Below the pieces are notes generated by a model. It did no database searches and was not told the DNA's origin. It worked only from the letters and a program-made list of their open reading frames with translations. A DNA stretch of 6,252 bases from assembly GCA_005239585.1 (NCBI GenBank), contig SBBU01000136.1, positions 1 to 6,252 of the forward strand, read 5' to 3'. The position numbers and the translations under genes were made by a program. This DNA comes from Planctomycetaceae bacterium. Lineage in GTDB: Bacteria; Planctomycetota; MHYJ01; SBBU01. Below are positions 6,041 through 6,252 of the stretch, in pieces (positions within the stretch are counted from its first letter, which is position 1; the number at the start of each line of letters is the position of its first letter).

Positions 6041-6104
6041 GATTGTTTATTTTTTTAGTGAAGGAATTGCTTCCGATAACAACATAAGTTATTTTCTTGC
6101 TCAT
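6024..6104 (-). pseudogene. Relic of an NAD-dependent epimerase/dehydratase start (26 codons)
   Basis: An ATG at 6104 opens MSKKITYVVIGSNSFT, which looks like the first beta strand and start of the nucleotide-binding loop of extended short-chain dehydrogenases (epimerase type, usually GSNSFTG followed by His-Phe). After the Thr the frame becomes KKINNLVNVR and stops at TAA, so the glycine and the rest of the enzyme are missing. It lies in the same orientation just upstream of the methyltransferase, where a sugar epimerase would fit the cluster. I infer a deleted gene whose first 16 codons remain. It is short, so chance resemblance is not excluded. Confidence 0.45.
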
Positions 6105-6252
6105 AGTATTATTATCATCCAGATCAAAAATTATTGCAAGGGTGTTTGCAATGTATCAGAAATTGCTCATCTTCTTGAAAGTGCCTTTCGGAAGCCCTTC
6201 TTGGCTTCCCGAGGTGTACCTGCTGTTTGTGAAACTGGGTGGTTCAACGAAT
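6105..6252. other. Right-edge segment, no assigned gene
   Basis: Short frames are open to the edge. On the plus strand, ATG 6151 starts MYQKLLIFLKVPF and runs off the window (34 codons). On the minus strand, two frames enter from outside and stop near 6156 and 6169 (ends TFKKMSNF and RKALSRR). I recognise none of them. They overlap a hairpin, so at most one can be real. Confidence 0.4.
6190..6209. repeat. Hairpin with 7-bp arms
   Basis: GGAAGCC (6190-6196) and GGCTTCC (6203-6209) are perfect inverted arms with a six-base loop. No T-tract follows on either strand, so it is not a standard Rho-independent terminator, although it could mark the 3' end of a gene entering from the right. Confidence 0.4.

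Noticed and set aside
2802..6082. GTTATCGGAA occurring near 2805 (plus) and 6075 (minus)
   Set aside because: A 10-base match in a window this size is expected by chance, and its flanks do not match.
6190..6209. Hairpin considered as a Rho-independent terminator
   Set aside because: There is no T-tract after the stem on either strand; kept only as a hairpin.
1..6252. CRISPR array, tRNA, rRNA, integrase or transposase
   Set aside because: No regularly spaced repeats, no cloverleaf or rRNA signature, and no recombinase motif were seen in any frame read.

Overview
The window is a stretch of a bacterial surface-glycan (polysaccharide, LPS O-antigen or capsule type) gene cluster. All convincing genes lie on the minus strand, so transcription runs from right to left. 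The gene content (two glycosyltransferase genes, a sugar- or alcohol-type zinc dehydrogenase and a SAM methyltransferase) fits an accessory glycan locus. There is no rRNA, tRNA, phage or housekeeping marker to place the organism. The promoter hexamers look sigma70-like, and composition is uneven, from an AT-rich left gene to a GC-rich palindromic spacer. I can say 'bacterium, probably with an elaborate envelope glycan', but not which one.

Layout from right to left, in the direction of transcription. At 6010-6252 there is a gene-poor edge. It holds a 26-codon relic that reads like the first residues of an NAD-dependent sugar epimerase and then loses homology. It also holds a TATAAT-type promoter just before the next gene. 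At 5338-5997 (possibly from 6009 or 5982) is a class I SAM methyltransferase. Its stop overlaps the GTG start of a zinc-dependent medium-chain dehydrogenase (4217-5341). One base after that gene's stop lies a 23-codon mini-ORF that starts like a family-2 glycosyltransferase and then runs through a 28-bp perfect palindrome with terminator character. One base after the mini-ORF's stop, the intact family-2 glycosyltransferase begins (3189-4142).

At 2763-3188 is a 426-bp spacer without a credible gene. It contains four consecutive GC-rich hairpins (about 2963-3155), probably a dispersed palindromic repeat element, followed by a good sigma70-like promoter (2859-2887) framed by an inverted repeat. 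That promoter faces a very large gene (1-2762) that is open at the left edge. It encodes at least 920 residues: an N-terminal GT4-type (GT-B fold) domain, a linker of roughly 240 residues, and a C-terminal GT2-type (GT-A fold) domain.

Working model: the methyltransferase and dehydrogenase make or modify a sugar or substituent, the single-domain GT2 and the two-domain GT4-GT2 enzyme assemble the glycan, and the left gene has its own promoter. The two truncated gene starts (a GT2 and an epimerase), the direct repeat and the palindromic elements suggest a locus that has lost or shuffled genes. The most unusual features are the repeat/mini-ORF/palindrome junction at 4108-4220 and the hairpin block at 2963-3155. 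I see no convincing new defence or mobile system.
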